Below, piece by piece: positions 44,838 to 57,002 of a stretch of DNA of 64,000 bases. A model generated the notes under the pieces. That model did no database searches and was not told the DNA's origin. It saw only the letters and a list, made by a program, of their open reading frames with translations. The stretch is from Apus apus (taxonomy: Eukaryota > Chordata > Aves > Apodiformes > Apodidae): positions 97,579,440 to 97,643,439 of the forward strand of contig NC_067284.1 in assembly GCF_020740795.1 (NCBI RefSeq), in the 5' to 3' direction. The position numbers were made by a program, and so were the translations under genes. Position 1 is the first letter of the stretch; each line of letters opens with the position of its first letter.

Positions 44838-47800
44838 CTGAAGAAGATGAGAACAGACTAATATTAAACAGTAATATCAGAAAGGCTGTTATATGTATCT
44901 TTAATTCTCAGGGCTTCATGAACATGCTGAGTTTATCAGTTTATTGAAGTAACCATCTGTGCTTCTTTCAGAGCCACCACAGAGTTACAGACTGAGATCA
45001 TTAACTGTTTCAGTTTTCACTTGATCTTTGCATCCATCTTAAGACCTGTAAGACTAAATGTATCTGTGGAACAGAATAAATATAATGTAGCTAAATAAAG
45101 CTCTGCAGCAACCCGGATTTCCCAAAATATGTTATTTAGCTTCTTAATTATATATATTTTTTTTACATATTTAAAATTATTTCTCTGAAATGAATGTTGA
45201 ATGACTGTCATTCAGACAACTGAAATGTTGTTTTCCTGACCATTTGTGGTTTAATCTTTAAATGCTCTCTATTAATTATCCTTATCTAGCTGTCCTCAAT
45301 ATTTTTTTTCCCATTTTTTTTCAGGCACTACACTTGTTACTCACAAATTACCCGGGTTTGTTGGCATTTTTATCATGTTAATCTCACTGTTAATATTATC
45401 TATTTCAGATTTGTTCTTTGTTTCAAGACTCTTTAGCATCTGCTAATTTATATATCTTCTGTATATCATATATCCATGTTGTTAGCAAGTTTCAGTTTTA
45501 GCTTTTCATTTACTTTCCATTTGTAATGAACTCCTGTGCCTAGGCAGAAAAGGACAGATTATGCCTGGGATGAATGCACAGATGATTTTAGAATATAATT
45601 TAGAAATTCGAGTGCATGTACAGCCTATCCACAAAGTGCTCTAAAAACAGTAAAATTAATGCCTTCTGGATTAAATAAAATGGCGGTAGCAGGGAAGCCC
45701 AGTGGGACCAGCAAGGGTTTATTCAGCTAAGAAGAAAAATGCTAAAAAACTGAATAAAGAAATACCAAGCATAGCTCAGTTAAGCTACTGTGATTTACAC
45801 CAGATTGCACTCTGACCCTACAACTCTGCAACCATATAAATAGATACTCATATTGTCTGAAGGATTGAGTTAAATCCTGGAAAGCTCCATGTACCGAGAT
45901 ACTTTAATATGTGAGGGATGCTAACTGACATGAAAACTCAGAACATGTGGATGTGTGAGCTTGTGTATTTTTATATGCAGTAAAGCAAAGTCTTTGAAAT
46001 ACAGTGGTATAGTATGGTATGCTATGCTATAGTACTGAGGAGCAAATACACATTTTCATTATATCTTCAAAACCAGCCATAAAATCTGACGTTGTTGGTT
46101 TGTTGGCATATTGGACTATGTTACTGTCACAGCAAGCAAACTTTTCCTCCCAGTTTTTGCTGTTAGCTGGTTATTAGTCACAAGGCACAACTCCGATGCA
46201 GCCTGACTGAATAAACTGTTGCCTGTTCATGCTGGCAAACCATATCTATTACTCAAGTACAGTATCTCTGCAGAACATTCATTAGGCCTGCTTGATACAC
46301 ACACTCCACCCAAGTGCTCATTATGATGGCTGCATGCAGCACCCTGGGGGGCTGCAGGGTCTTTGCTGCCCTTACAGATTGGATTTTACTGACAGCTTTT
46401 AGACACAACACCATGCAGAGGTGTAGTGTTATGGTAATTTAGAGAAACAGTGTTGCAGCCATGGGGCTCCAGAGTTTATTTAAATAGATTTGAATCCTAG
46501 ATCATTGCATTTCTGTAGCACAAAAATGACACACTAAGAGTTAAGCAATTCTCCCCTGACACACAAGTACACGCACATATCTTAGCAAAAACAGTTTGTG
46601 CAGCTAGCTAATTTGGCAGAATAGTGGAGTTTTGTGCCATTTAATATAGCAGAAGTTAGTTGTACATATAGAATGAAAAAAAAATAATTAGGGAACTATT
46701 AATTTACATTGTAGTTTTTCAGTCATTCACTAAGTCAGATGGCAAAACTAGTTGGAATTACTACAGGTTTTTCCTTTCTAAACAGATGAATACAAGGTAT
46801 CTGATTCGAACACTAGGATCTTTTGCCTCAGTAACTTCACTACTGAACAAGTGATGTTAAATATTTCAGTTCTTATGCCAAGAGAAAACATCTGGAATGG
46901 GATGCTTGGCTGAACAAGAACCTTTCAGCTCCTGTACTAACTAAAGCATTGCAAACAGTTCTTGTTTGTGTTATAAGGCAAACCTTATTTAAACCCTAAG
47001 TCAAGCAATAATTAGTTAATGCTTGAATTTTAATTGCTGGTTGATCTTAGCTTAAGAAGACAACTGAGCATTAAGCACATATATTATAAGAAAAACTCTT
47101 TAGCTGTTGGCTTCATTCATAGCACAAAGTTGCAAAGTATTGCCAAATCACAGAATCACAGAATTACCAAGGCTGGAAAAGACCTTCAAGATCATCAAGT
47201 CCAGCCTATGACCAACACCACCACATTGGCTAGACCGTGGCACTAAGTACCACATCCAGCCTTTCCTTGAACACATCCTGGGACGGTGCCTCCACCACTT
47301 CCCTGGGAAGTCCATTCCAATGTCTAATCACCCTCTCCACAAGGAAGTACTTCTGAATATCCAACCTAAACCTTCCCTGGAGCAGCTTGAGGCTATGCCT
47401 TCTTCTGCAGTGCATAAGTAAAATGTAGGAAGCAAGGTCCACAGTGAGCATAAGTCAGCATAACACCACTGAGTAGAAAGGCAGATGGAATACACAGAGA
47501 CAATGCAAAGAAGCTAACGGTGCACAACGTGGCCTAAAGAAGACTCTTCTGTAGTGCTTGTATATTTATATATCTCTCTATTAAAAAATATGGCTTGGTA
47601 GGAGATGCTTTTTCTTTATTGCAGATGAAGATCATTTCAGAATTTGTCTACATTTGTCATATAGTTTCCTAGATATCATAATACCTTTCATTAGAGAAAA
47701 TACATGGTCTCCATTCCTGGATTCTCACATAGGAATAACCAGTGCAAATTTGGATTGTCTCCCAGCCAGCTGCCGGAGCAGATAAATCTATAGGGATTCT

Positions 47801-50316
47801 GATTTAAATTCCTTGACTTTGGTGCCTTTCATCCAGAAATCCTTTTGCATTACTTACTTCCTCTCTGTGACAAGCATGCACCATTCCTAAAGAAGCATAT
47901 CTATTTCACAGCCTTCTGTTACTGGAGATTCTTGACTCTTACAGAGAGCTTTGAGGTGTTGTGGCCAGTGCTGCTAAATAGCCCAGCACCTGTCTCTGTC
48001 TTTTCTATGCCTTTCTTTCCTCATTGAATGTCCACAGTAAGACTTTCATCTGACGTATCAAGCAGACTTTCAGACCCCCATCTGGCAATCCACGGCATAA
48101 CATTTCTGCTCTGGAATAACAGAAAATACAAATGTAACATGTACAGCTTTACCTCTTTTGGTGATAATATAGAAATGTAATCTTCATATATAAGTCTTGC
48201 TTTTTCTTCAATAACTTTCTTGTTCTGCTCCTTCTTTAGATCTTCACACGCAAGCCAGAAAAGCAGGTTCTCCTCACTGTACTCTGTTCGAAGAAACTCT
48301 CTGAAAAGGTTCCTCCCAGCTGGTGTTTTCATCATCTTGTCAAAATTCTGAGCCCAAGACAAAATTTCATCTGCAGTAGGGTTTTGGCTGCAAAAGCAAA
48401 GTATCATCACAAATATGCTTCTATTTTTGTAACATTGTTTTCATACATTCATCCAAAAATTCTCCTTTCAACTGCACTTTATTCCAGAGTGAAAACTGGA
48501 AGCAACAAGGCTTCAGCAGTGACAGGGGAAGTTTGCTCACTCTTCAGTTGTGCATTCATTATCTCAATAGCTCACTAAATGTGTTTAATGTTATGAGACA
48601 TACATTTGGCTTTCTACAACTTTTCTACTAGTGTTGATAGCCATCAGACACAAAGACAAAATCCCACAACAGCTCTGAATTCCTGTCTCTACAGTTAAAG
48701 GAGATGTGATTTTAGGAAGCTGGCAATAGGGTCTCTTTCATGAGGGGTTTAGATGATACCTGATGTCCCTGCCTGCTTCTGATGGCCTTTGGCCAGTCAC
48801 TGGCTGCCACAAGATTTGGTACAGGAAGGACAAGAAAAACAAAAGGCTCCTGGCAGCCAGGAGCATACTAATGAGGCCAAACAAAATAGTAATTCAGAGA
48901 GCTTTTAAATTAGCATATTTCTTGGTGCTTGTACCTAAGGGTTGCTAAGCTTCCCTCTGTTTCGTGCTATTGACCTGCATGATGATCTATTGGCACAAGA
49001 TGTGATGGATGTTGCTGGCAAAACTGAAGAGAGAAGTGAGAAAAAGTCCTTATTCCCATTTTCTGAAGGAAACTTTCCTTGCCTTGTAACAGTAGATGCA
49101 CTAAGGGATCAGAAGACTAACTCACATCATTAGTCCATGAATGTACCAGTGAAGAGCTTGAGAAGGTAATACTCCAAGTTAACAACAATTAAACATGGTT
49201 TCAAACTTAAATCTGAGTGCTCACCCTCCCCTTCCTGATAGGATCCAACACAAAAACTTTAAGTGACATTTCTCTATATGATTTCTCTTCGAGTCCATTT
49301 ACCAACTCCTACTCTGCATGCAAGGCAGACAGGATGATGGGAAGCTATTTGTGGTAGCTTTTCAGCAGTTCAAAAGTTCTAATTAAAAAGTGTTTAACAT
49401 TTAAACTATCTAGCAAAATAATTGCAATCTGAACCAAAAAGTATAAACTACAGATTTGAAGGTGAAAAATCCTCTCTGAGGAGACTGAAAAGAACCTGCT
49501 GAGATGGACGGAGCTGGCAAGCAATCTGTGGTCCCTCGTTGTCTACTGGAAACTGTCTTCACGGCAGTGTTTTGTGGAAATTTCTAACATCCTCTCATAA
49601 ATGACCAGGAGTAGCAATGAAGACAATGAGTTGTTTAGGTTGCTTTTACCATCAATCATTTCCTCTAGAGTTAAGTTTTAATTTACTTTTTTTAAGCGAT
49701 TAGAGCTTTCAAGGCCACTGATAGTTCAGCATTGTTCCCAACACAGGAAACATGGGCCCAAGCTTTAGACAGAAACAAAACAGACTTAAAGTGCATGTTA
49801 GCCCATTTTTCAAGGTATGCGTTTCCTTGGTTAATGCCAGTGAAACCATAGTCCAAACTGTTATATGAAAGGCAGCCATGTTAAAAATCTCAGTATGAAG
49901 TAAACTTGTGCCTGTTTGTTTTTCTTGTCTGGATAAAGAGAAGAACATGATCTCACAGGTAGCAGAAGCCTCTTACCACAGGTCTAAGGAACTATCCATG
50001 TACCTCCTACTCCTCCCCACAGTTATTCCCCTCAAATAAGGAACTGTAAGTAAGCCTGACTTATGAATGACTCTTCTGACATTTCATTGTCAGGACAGAT
50101 TTTGCTTTCTTTTTCTGAGGAAAAAGTAATTAAATGGTCATTCCTGAAGCATAAAAAACCAAGGCACTTGGTATTAGTTATAGGCAAATTAAAAACATTT
50201 ACTTGACAACAGTGTGACCAACTTACCATTCTTCTATTACTTGAATACTCTCCATTTTGGTCGTATGTGTTGGCCTTCCTGCATTGTCTCCTCTATCTTC
50301 ATTCCTAACAGTGAGG
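44649..50316 (-). CDS. RGS17: RGS17 (RGSZ2), C-terminal three coding exons; gene continues upstream of the window
   Basis: Exons 50316-50227, 48387-48153 and 44837-44649 join in phase to give the last 171 residues of a protein that is 210 aa in human. RGS17 belongs to the RZ subfamily. It speeds GTP hydrolysis by G-alpha-z and G-alpha-i/o at the plasma membrane and synapse, damping receptors such as the mu-opioid receptor.

Seen: [20 protein letters not shown] (linker after the cysteine string), then the complete RGS domain from [11 protein letters not shown] through [38 protein letters not shown] and [18 protein letters not shown] to [14 protein letters not shown], ending [11 protein letters not shown]. 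Human ends in ESSSES-like text as I recall, so the tail is the most diverged part.

The exon with the start codon and the palmitoylated cysteine string was searched for up to 64000 and not found. RGS20 and RGS19 are the close relatives, but the sequence fits RGS17 best. Confidence 0.96.
44838..48152 (-). other. RGS17: RGS17 last intron
   Basis: A 3.3 kb AT-rich intron with one CR1 copy at 47.15-47.42 kb. No other feature recognised. Confidence 0.8.
47148..47420 (-). mobile_element. CR1 LINE 3' end in RGS17 intron
   Basis: Begins TCACAGAATCACAGAATTAC on the plus strand, then GACCTTCAAGATCATCAAGT, CCACTTCCCTGGGAAGTCC, CTCCACAAGGAAGTACTTCT and CAGCTTGAGGC. This is the CR1 3' UTR and ORF end in reverse complement, so it lies in the same orientation as RGS17. 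The minus frame still reads [20 protein letters not shown], matching the CR1 C-terminus. Confidence 0.93.
48153..48387 (-). CDS. RGS17: RGS17 RGS-domain core exon
   Basis: The acceptor is TGCTTTTGCAG and the donor AAAGAG followed by GTAAAG. It encodes [17 protein letters not shown] through [20 protein letters not shown] to [12 protein letters not shown]. It begins with the last base of a split Cys codon and ends in phase 0. Confidence 0.96.
48388..50226 (-). other. RGS17: RGS17 intron between linker and core exons
   Basis: A 1.8 kb intron. Open frames are short. Nothing beyond the intron itself was recognised. Confidence 0.8.
50227..50316 (-). CDS. RGS17: RGS17 linker exon
   Basis: A 90 bp exon with acceptor ACATTGCAG and donor GAATG followed by GTAAGT. 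It encodes [20 protein letters not shown] and MESIQVIEE, between the cysteine string and the RGS domain. Both ends split Cys codons, so the next exon upstream must end in phase 2. Confidence 0.93.
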
Positions 50317-53300
50317 CTGCAATGTAGTACAACACTTTATTTTGTCTAGAGAAAGTCAATTTAAAACAATGACTATAGTAAGGCAAACTTCTAAAAGATA
50401 TAAACCTATGTCATTTTTCACTCTTGCCTCTAGAATTTTGGAGTGAAATTTTTGATAATGACTTTTCCCCTTAATTTTGATGAATATTAATTAACAGTTG
50501 CTCTTAGGGTGTGCCATGTTTTACAAGGTCACAGTTTATCCACTGAAAGATGGACACAAACTTAGAGGTCACTTTTGGATTGATTTCACTTAGTAAATTG
50601 AAAATATTAGTAAGAGTAGGGGCTTTAAAAATATCTGAATTGGACTTTGACACAGCTTTGGCTCCCCACCAGTTCTGGACAGTTGTTTATTCTTTATCAA
50701 TGTTCCCTTTTTTCTCTCCAGGATACAGTGGCAGTAGATGGCTCAGGTACAGAACTTAGTGTGCGAGAGATCCTTATGATTTCCTCCTCAGACCTAAGTT
50801 TATTTTTCATTCCAGAGTAAAACATACTGGCCTCTTGTATTACCACAAGCAAGGAAATTAAAGACTTCCTTTATGTAAGGATGTTTTTAGTTTTTGTAGT
50901 GTTATTGTTGGGTTTTTTTTGCGCTGGTAATTAGCATAGCGTATTTTTCTGTAAATATCTTTGTAATCAGATTTACTTTAGTAGTAGCGACTTCCTCTGT
51001 GTGTGCTCTCTATGAATGTTCTGGAACCTGGTATTGCCAGCAAGAACACAATTCCTGGTAACTGCTGAAATAAAGCATATTTTGAATGACGTTAAGTATT
51101 CATATAGGAAACCTGGTTCCAGTAATTAAGGTAAAGAAGTGCAATGTGTTAAGGAGATGAAGATTTCCTTTAATCAGGTGTTCCCTATGTGTCCAGTTGA
51201 GAGAAAACAATCTACCAAGAAACTCCCCCCCCCCCCCCCCCAATCCCCAGAGAGCTCTGAATATTGAATATTGAGCATACACTATACAGTGATGCTCTCA
51301 GTCATCCTAAATGGAGGTATACACAAATACTTTGGTAGCATAAATCTTCTCTGCCCCTCACTAATCTGAATAACTTCTGCTCAGCTCTAAGAAGAAATCC
51401 CAGCTTTGAGACATTTCTAGCACGAATAACCTTTCTTTCTAGCCCATCTGCATTTATGAGTTTCTTCAACATTTTTTCTGAGCATTTGGCAGAGTTAGTA
51501 GGTGGTCTCAAATACTCTTCTGAAAACTGGAAGTTTAATTGCCCAGGTAAAGCAGAGCACATATTAAGACTTAAACATTACAAAGACGTACACTTTCAAA
51601 TGAAGTTGTTTGATACTGGTTGCTCCTTCACTTACCTGCCAAGACCTTAGTTCAGGCCCTTGGTCCTGCTTCCCCTGTTACAGCGTAGGAATGCAGCTCC
51701 AGTGCTGCTAAGGTGTTAGGGTGTCATCAACTGCTGCAGGAGAAACAACACATCCTGAACTCTGGGGTTGGCAGGTAAAAAGCCTTTCCATCTCCTGTGA
51801 CCTGTTGCTCGTCAGTCTATAGAGGGAGCATCCAGGAAAGCCAATGGGAGTTCCGTATACAGGAGGAGAAAAAAAAAAGGACCATCCACTTTCTGTCTTG
51901 TAATCTTTAAGTCCACACATGTAACTGCTTAGGGTCACCTTGTATCTGGCCAGAACGCAAAGATGGGGTGACGGAGAAGCAGGGGAGGCACGAAGCTTCT
52001 CTATCTCCCTCCCTGCCTGCCTCCTCTGCAGCCCATAGGTAGTGCAGCATTTGTTTTCTCTGCTGGGTGCAGAGAATGGAGTGTCCTTTGCTTCCATGGA
52101 GGAGTAACGCCATGGAAAGAGAAAACAGCTTGGGTAGGTTGAGAATGTTACAGGGTGTTCACCTGAGTCCATCCAAAAGAGAATAAAGCTGCCTGTTTTC
52201 TTTCGTCCATCACATGAACAGCAGCTACGCTGTACAGAGATAATTTACCTGGACAGTAGACATCTAGGGTTGGGATGAAGAGTCTTACTGGAAGTAGAAA
52301 GTGACTCATCTGAGAGCAGTTAATATACACTGCTAATTTATTTTGATGTCTTTGATCAAATACTGTTTGTTTTGCTAATGAGAAATGTCGGCTAAACTTA
52401 GGAAAACCAATACGGACTGATGAAGGTAGAATATAAGTAGTGAGTGTTGAGTAATAAAGAGAAATAGGAAAATGGACAAGAAAGCCATGTTGACTTCATT
52501 GCACTTTTTAGTCAAAGGAGTATTGGGTAGGCCCTATGCATTTTGATTTTCTACAAGACTACATCCCAGTAAAAAGTTCAAATGGTGGGCCTAGAATGTG
52601 GTGTGCAGTCATCTATACCAGAGTTCCAATGACTTGGCCCTAATTCCTTCATCTCAACATTCATAGCTGGAGTTCAAGGGCTGAAATTAGTCAGAGTTGA
52701 AAAACAAAGAAGTCTCTAAAGAAAGAAATGTTATACTTCTTTGGAACAATTTTGGCTATTGTATGAAAAACTGTGCTAAATTTATAATACATCTTGTCCT
52801 AACTTCTGCATTCTGTTTCTAGTGACAAACGCTAGCATTACATTTCAACTGTTATTTATCTACATCTGTCAAGGCTGGAGTTCCATCGGATACATTACTT
52901 TTGGTATGTTTTTCCTGTGAAAGAAACCATCATTTTTATACAGAAGTACATTCAATTCAGACATGTTCTGTTTTCAGTCAAGGAACTGGTTCATGTTTGC
53001 TCAGAAAAAAAATTAAATATTTACACATTTGTGACTGCAAAGCTAATTTGAAAGCAGCCTTTAAATAACTCTGATCACAATAACAGATTGCTACCTTGTA
53101 CCTCAAAATTACAACACTGCATTGCTATTTGCTATGTTGCTGTGTTCAGCTGAAAATACACTATCTGCTCACATTTCTCTGTGGAATTCAGGCAGTTTTC
53201 AGCAGCAAAGACACCCTGCATGCCTGGAGTTGGTTTCCTTGATATGTTATTCTATCATGGAAGCTAACTGAATTATGCTGTATAGTGTAAAACTAAACAG

Positions 53301-56300
53301 AGTAAAAGTAACAGGATCAAGATTAACAAAATTATCTTAACACTTTAAGAAGAGGATTGCTGATACGCCTTATCAAAAAGTAGTTAAATCAAAAGGTGTT
53401 GCACAGACGTCTAATGTAAATTAACATATATAGTGCCATTATTATTTATTAGTTGGAGTGCATCCATCAGGTATCATTAAAATGTAGAGATGTAAATTGC
53501 CCGTGATAAAAGCACAACAAAACTACTAATGCTTTAAAAAGGTAGAGCTTGAGGTGTTTAAAGGCAGAGTTTTAAGTGGAAAGCACAAGCACTGGTTTGT
53601 TTTCTGTTACTATGGAAGGTTTGTTCTGTCCAGTTTTATGCTGATTTTTTTTTGCTATGGAGAGTATGGTAAAAAGTACTTCAGTAAACACAAGTGTCCT
53701 GGGCGACGTGTCTTTCAAATATGTCTTGGTTTCCTGACTTCTGCAAAAAGGATAGTTTCTTTAACAACAGCAACAGTGTTATTATGAGTAATTTCTGTTT
53801 GGAGCGAGTGCATTTCTATACTGCAACTTCACATACTTTATAAGTAAAAACGTTAATGACCAGTGACTCCTTGAAGAAGTATAGAAATTACAGAAATTAC
53901 CACATATAAGGTTAAACTGGTCCAGGTTCCTAGCTGGGAAACCAATCTTTATTTATTTAGCTATTATTATTTGGCTCTTAATATTGATGTTCAGCAATTA
54001 AATCATTGTTCTGTTGAGTAATTACTTAGTTAAATCAGTATTGCAGGCCACTGGTGCATGGTGAGGTAGGAAAGGCAACCAAATTGGATAAAATCATCAA
54101 GACAGCTGGACTAATTTAAGAGCAAAAATCTCACTGACTCTTCCTCCAAGTGTTTCCAGCCGGTGGTTTCAGCCATTTAAAAAAATGTGCTTAGCATCCC
54201 TACTGCTGCACTTGCCTTGTACTACCATTCAGAAACTGAGAATCACTTTGAGTTTGGACCTGATCTTTCATTCTTTGTATATTCAGTAAATAAATAGTCT
54301 TTTAATTGTGTCCCAAGGCTCAGATTTTCATGTACCAGTAGCCTAAATCTGATGAATCAGTGAAACTGCTGTTAACACTAATGGCCAGAAAACTATGTGT
54401 CACTGTTTGACTCAGCTTCAACAAACCAGGACGCTATGCTATGGTGATAGGTGATAAGATTAATATTCTGCCCATGCATGGCTACCACCAGTTATCATTC
54501 ACTCTGTTTTTTTCTCAGTTACGTGCCTCATATGCACATCTCATCACAGTATTTTGCAATTATGTTTGGCATTGAAGACTATGTGATGAAGACTATGAAG
54601 ACTAAGGCCTCTTGCCTTAGTGGCATGTTTTGTGCTGCCATGAAGATCAGGAGTAGAAATCAAACTGGGACACTGTGAACTAGTTGGTAGGCTATTGGGT
54701 TGCCGTTCGGCAGGTCCGTGCTCAACTCCTACTTCTTGCCTGAAGGTTGTAGATGCTAGGCCCTACAGGGCAATGGTTACATTTTAGGCTGAACCTGTGT
54801 GTGTCACACAGTAGGGTCATGAGCCTTCTAGCCACCACTGTAACACAAAAACCTTCCTTATTCAAGCTCAAAGGCCACAGGAAACCAGTTGCGCATTCAT
54901 CATGTGAAGGCAGAGTCTGGTTTTTAGATGAAAATCTATACTCAGTTAAGATACTTTGCATAACCGATGTTCTGACATGCTTCTTTCACTGATCTACCAC
55001 TGAGAGAGTTTATCTCACTGGCACCACTGTTCATCCTATCATGTTGATAGGGATTTTTATCATCATAGTTTAATGATGATTTTTATCATCAGATTACAAG
55101 ACAAAATATTTTTAGGTCAGAGATCCAAAAGCCAAGACAATTTTTTTGATGCTTGAGTCCAGCTTCCAGTGCAAGTAAGCTACAGGCAGGACTGCCATTA
55201 ACTTAAATAATGGTGATTTAATGAATCTAGACTAAGTGGAGGCTTTCTTAAAAAAATACAACTCCCCCTCTGTAAAATTCCACTAGTAGATGATATAAAA
55301 TGGCCATTCCCCTAAAATGTTGACAAACACGAGTTGAATTTACCAAATAGACTAAGATAGGAAAAATTTTGTCAGGGTTGTTTGGAGGAAGGAAAGCCCT
55401 CCTTTCAAGTAGCAGGTTAGTGCACTCACTCAGGATTTGAAACATCTTTCCCACAGGACTGAGGTGGGGTAGATGTCTTTCAAGCTATTCTGCTGAAGCT
55501 ATTCTACCAAAGTGGCAAATCACTGTGCAATGCAAACTTTTAAGCATTTTATTTTAAGTAGAATATTTTATACATTTTTGAAGGTAGAGATTGAAAACAA
55601 GAACATATGATTAGTACATTTTCCTGAAGTGAGGGGAAGGTGGTTTTGAAAACTCTGAGACACAGATTAGTACCAACCCTAGATCTTTCACCACGTGGGT
55701 AAATGCCTTCATTCTCAAATACAAAGCTGTTGTGCTGCTGTCTCCCTCCAAGCTCTTTGATTCCTTTACTTCTATTGTAAATGGCTTAAAACACTCTATA
55801 TAAACAGAACCCTATTTTTTTTTTTTTTCTGATTTTACTTTGGATTCATAAAAAGTACGTGCCAGTATCTTTCTCATTTTTGGTTGTGGTTGAATCTGAC
55901 CATGCTGTCTTCAATACTGTGGTCAACAGACAGTCACTAGAAAATTAATTGTTCACATAGCTCTGTTCACAAGTTCACCCTCACATGCTGAGGCAGACTC
56001 TGGTAGAAGTCAGAGATGGATATGGTCCCCATATGCTACATGATAATGCAACAGACAACTATACTGGCACTCTTATTTTTGTTATGAAACCAAAGATACA
56101 ATTGTTTTCTGACAGCTGGAATATTTAAACCTGACAGCAGTGAAAACTAGTCAGGGCTGTGTTTGTTTACGAACAGAGATGCATGATGATTTTATTATAC
56201 TGTACAAAACAATAATAATGAAAAATAACTGCAATATAATAATGATTCACGATAACAGCTACGTTCATCTCAAAATCACTTAGGGTCTAGTCAGTAATGC

Positions 56301-56689
56301 TACTTCCTGTTTCTCTTTTAATGGCACAAAAATAGGCATCCATGAGAATGACGTTATATGAACAATATTATTGGAGGATAGTTTGTTTCATTTTTTGTTT
56401 TTAAGCTGAGTAAAGCGTAAAAAAACCCTGCTTCTATTGAAATAAGGAAAACAATTCACTTTTTGTCACAATAAGTGAATAATGTCCAGAGTAATTAATC
56501 TGAAAAAAACTAGAGTTAGAGTAATTATTTTTATGAAGAAGGGGATGCCTTGTACTAGATATTTTCATAGGCTCAGATAAATTTGCATTATAACCTGCAG
56601 GCCTCTGGCTGTATTAGAGAGGAAAGGGATGCATCAGTCATCAAAGTCTTATCTCTGACCTCTGAGAATTTATGTCCTTGCAAGAACAG
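50317..56689 (-). other. RGS17: RGS17 upstream intron, proximal part
   Basis: Intronic sequence upstream of the linker exon. It contains a 17-base C run at 51225-51241, a T/G-rich stretch near 50.91 kb and an inverted repeat near 55.04-55.08 kb. A moderately GC-rich segment at 51.7-52.2 kb carries a 154-codon minus-strand frame without a recognised domain. No exon with a cysteine string was found. Confidence 0.6.
51225..51241. repeat. Poly(C) run of 17
   Basis: Seventeen C in a row on the plus strand, therefore G17 in the RGS17 pre-mRNA. Such runs are unstable and can form G-quadruplexes. Confidence 0.9.
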
Positions 56690-57002
56690 CAAGACAGACT
56701 AAAACACTTTCAGCAGCAAGTGTAGTGATAGGACAAGGGGTAGTGGTTTTAAACTGAAAGAGGGTAGATTTAGGTTGGATACTAGGAAGAAATCCTTCAC
56801 CATGAGGGTAGTAAGGCACTGGAATAGGTTCCCAGGGAGGTTGTGGATGCCCTTTCCTGGAGGCTTTCAAGACCAGGTTGGATGAAGCTTTATTCAGCCT
56901 GGTCTAGTGTGAGAATGTGAGGTGTCATCATAGCAGAAAGGTTTGAACCTGATGATCTTTAAGGTCCCTTCCAACCTCAACCATTCTATGATTCATTCTA
57001 TT
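56690..57002 (+). mobile_element. CR1 LINE 3' end in RGS17 intron
   Basis: GATAGGACAAGGGGTAGTGG, GGTTGGATACTAGGAAGAAA, AGGGAGGTTGTGGATGCCC, GATCTTTAAGGTCCCTTCC and CCATTCTATGATTCATTCTA are CR1 in forward orientation, antisense to RGS17. The well-kept terminal repeats suggest a relatively recent insertion. The 5' limit is approximate. Confidence 0.93.

Noticed and set aside
51708-52172. 154-codon minus-strand frame in the RGS17 intron as an exon
   Set aside because: No domain, no cysteine string, and not in a phase or position that joins the RGS17 linker exon.
54670-54745. tRNA-like or tRNA-SINE-like words (AGTTGGTAGG followed by GTTCGGCAGG)
   Set aside because: The words suggest A- and B-box pieces, but no cloverleaf can be folded and spacing and stems fail. 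No SINE tail was seen.
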